Origin: an uncultured Rhodospirillales bacterium
GTDB taxonomy: Bacteria; Pseudomonadota; Alphaproteobacteria; Acetobacterales; Acetobacteraceae
NCBI GenBank assembly: GCA_903932545.1
Contig: CAIZGT010000271.1
Location: 1 to 5,467 of the forward strand
Direction of reading: 5' to 3'
DNA: 5,467 bases
The position numbers and the translations under genes are program-made. The notes under the pieces were generated by a model. That model made no database searches. It worked only from the letters and a program-made list of their open reading frames with translations, and was not told the origin of the DNA. Shown one piece after another: positions 4,701 through 5,467 of this stretch; positions within the stretch are counted from its first letter, which is position 1, and each line of letters starts with the position of its first letter.

Positions 4701-5467
4701 GCAGTGATCCGCGTTTGCTTGAACAGATGATGCGCAATCTGCTGTCCAACGCGATGAAATACACCAAAACCGGCAAGGTGCTGCTCGGCTGCCGTCGGCA
4801 TCGTGGCATGGTCAGCGTTGAAGTGTGGGACACCGGCGTTGGTATTCCTGAGCGCGAGCAGCTTGCGATTTTCCGGGAATACCACCAGCTCGACAACGCC
4901 GCTCGCCAGCGCAGCCGGGGGCTGGGACTGGGGTTGTCGATCGTGCAGCGGCTGGCGGAATTTCTCGGCCACAAGGTGCACGTGCGCTCGACGCCTGGGC
5001 GCGGGTCGGGGTTTAGCATCCAGATCCAGATTCCGCTCAACGCGCTGTTGCAGGCAACCGTCGAGTTGCCGGTTTTGGTCACTGACAGCCATCCGGTTCT
5101 CGCCCGAGGGCGGGTGGCCGATATTTTGGTGATTGAAGACGATTCTTCGGTGCGCGATTTGCTGTCTCTGTTGCTCAACGACGAGGGGCACAGTGTGACG
5201 GCCGTGGCCGATGGGGTGGAAGCCTTGGCGGTGATCCGGGGCGGCGCGATCAACCCGGCGCTGATTTTGACGGATTATAATCTGCCCAACGGCATGGACG
5301 GGGTGGAAGCGACCACGCGGCTGCGCGAGGAGTTGCGTCGGCGTGTGCCGGTGATTGTGCTGACCGGCGACATCTCCAAGGACACGCTGCGCAAAATTGC
5401 GCAGCATGATTGCGTGCAGCTCAACAAGCCGATCAAGCCTGCCGAACTTTCCGCGGTGATCCAGCGC
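1751..5467 (+). CDS. CheB-CheR-PAS-coiled coil-PAS-histidine kinase-receiver hybrid signalling protein (3' end outside window)
   Basis: One frame is open for 1239 codons to the right edge. CheB methylesterase is at residues 31-212, with GIGASAGG and catalytic S38, H65 and D157. CheR methyltransferase is at 235-500: basic helix RRIERR, SAM-site AGCSTGEE (339-346), acidic DID (373-375) and SCRNVLIY (441-448). A PAS-like domain (534-645) leads into a coiled coil with NEE heptads (668-745). A second PAS domain follows (746-856), ending TDITERKQ. HisKA has ASHDLRQPLQ with phospho-acceptor H886. HATPase_c shows the N box (N996, N1000), G1 DTGVGIP (1027-1033) and G2 GLGLGLSIV (1057-1065). The receiver (1124 on) has D1130, D1131, phospho-acceptor D1175, T1205 and K1226; Q1223 replaces the usual aromatic. 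All active sites look intact. There is no receiver in front of CheB and no transmembrane segment, so it is probably a cytoplasmic sensor kinase; input and methylation targets are unknown. Only the end of the last receiver helix and the stop should be missing. The upstream in-frame stop is TAA at 1661. Confidence 0.95.
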   Translation, partial: MPGPHTMSHQPTSDATDAKPPPFAATAANFAVVGIGASAGGLMACQAFLDVMPNQSGMAFILVQHLDPTHPSLMVELLARHTRMRVVQATEGMLIAPDTLYAIPPGTYLSVGQGALHLTQPDAPHGARLPFDFLLRSMAVEFGSRAVGVVLSGTGADGSIGVEALHQHGGVVIAQLPTEAEYGGMPSAAIATNAVDVVLPIADIPNALIGYNAKLPSIPAAQAASASQNHAAGQSTLGEIIALLRRQSAHDFTLYKPGTLQRRIERRLGMVGLPSGSMDRYLDMLRNTQGELDMLAKDLLIHVTSFFRDPKVFELLAQTTLPALVASHDMSTPMRIWVAGCSTGEETYSLAILLQELAARTGIDLKLQIFASDIDPDAVATARDGFYPQSIDTDVSPERLARFFVREQGGYRVTPELRSLVVFTVQDLLADPPFSRLDMVSCRNVLIYLLPEAQAKVISLFHFALRQDGILLLGNAETIGGHHAFFDFVNKSARLYRHTMRCRPGETDFTLAPPDPDRAPVHTDVRRVVPRPPSLAETCRRLVLEAYAPAAILINSSQEVLYSLGPVDRYLRMAPGQPSLDVLTLARPGMRSQLRQAIAEAESQNIRVITGGHVTLHGEVKSFNIEVHPVPSEQNNLLLLCFVDTRGPMSTNGTAPLVGENTERVMALEHELEITRTDLHAAIRNLALSGEEQSAVNQEAQSVNEEYQSTNEELLASKEELQSLNEELTALNSQLQETLERQRATSNDLQNVLYSTDVATLFLDLKLQIRFFTPATRALFNVIPGDIGRPLADLNSLAIDRTLSDDARAVIAGMPAKDREIQLPSGTWYNRRMLPYRTHENEVAGVVMTFTDITERKQVAKALESAKQEADIANHAKSRFLAAASHDLRQPLQTLALLQGVLSKTVKDPDSKALVVRLDEALGGISAMLNALLDINEIETGSVHAELVELPLNTLLSRMQQEFSFHAETQGLDLRVVPCSVVVRSDPRLLEQMMRNLLSNAMKYTKTGKVLLGCRRHRGMVSVEVWDTGVGIPEREQLAIFREYHQLDNAARQRSRGLGLGLSIVQRLAEFLGHKVHVRSTPGRGSGFSIQIQIPLNALLQATVELPVLVTDSHPVLARGRVADILVIEDDSSVRDLLSLLLNDEGHSVTAVADGVEALAVIRGGAINPALILTDYNLPNGMDGVEATTRLREELRRRVPVIVLTGDISKDTLRKIAQHDCVQLNKPIKPAELSAVIQR

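Noticed and set aside
4255..5407. Long leftward open frames (332 and 301 codons) opposite the histidine kinase
   Set aside because: They overlap each other and lie antisense to a frame with clear kinase motifs. Their translations are Ser/Arg-rich or His/Gln/Arg-rich shadows with no recognisable motif.

Overview
This looks like chromosomal DNA of a GC-rich Gram-negative bacterium, most likely a proteobacterium. The evidence is the gene families present: a ferritin-like Dps, a YqjD/ElaB-type (DUF883) membrane protein next to a YqjE-like protein, and a CheB-CheR-PAS-histidine kinase hybrid. Genus or class cannot be fixed from the sequence alone. No tRNA, rRNA, CRISPR array, insertion sequence or integrase was seen.

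Layout. Positions 1-96 hold the 3' end of a rightward gene whose product ends in a Pro-Gln repeat. A strong bidirectional terminator (120-158) separates it from a convergent leftward three-gene operon at 1390-184. In transcription order the operon encodes a DUF883/YqjD-like protein, a YqjE-like (Phage_holin_3_6-type) membrane protein and Dps. The first two genes are 3 bp apart and dps follows after 19 bp.

Positions 1391-1750 are a non-coding divergent control region, AT-rich in its middle. It carries a leftward TATAAT box, a rightward extended -10, two inverted repeats between them, a dense cluster of CGAA/TTCG tetramers, and a GC-rich leader hairpin just before the next gene.

From 1751 to the right edge one uninterrupted reading frame (1239 codons, still open) encodes a very large signalling protein. 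In order it contains CheB methylesterase, CheR methyltransferase, a PAS-like domain, a Glu/Gln/Asn-rich coiled coil, a second PAS domain, HisKA and HATPase_c, and a receiver domain. The key catalytic residues of every enzymatic domain are present.

Working hypothesis (inference): the leftward operon is a stationary-phase or stress module acting at the membrane and on DNA and iron. The divergently transcribed hybrid kinase is a signalling protein that shares its control region and may belong to the same stress response. The most interesting parts are the multi-enzyme fusion and the shared, repeat-rich promoter region.
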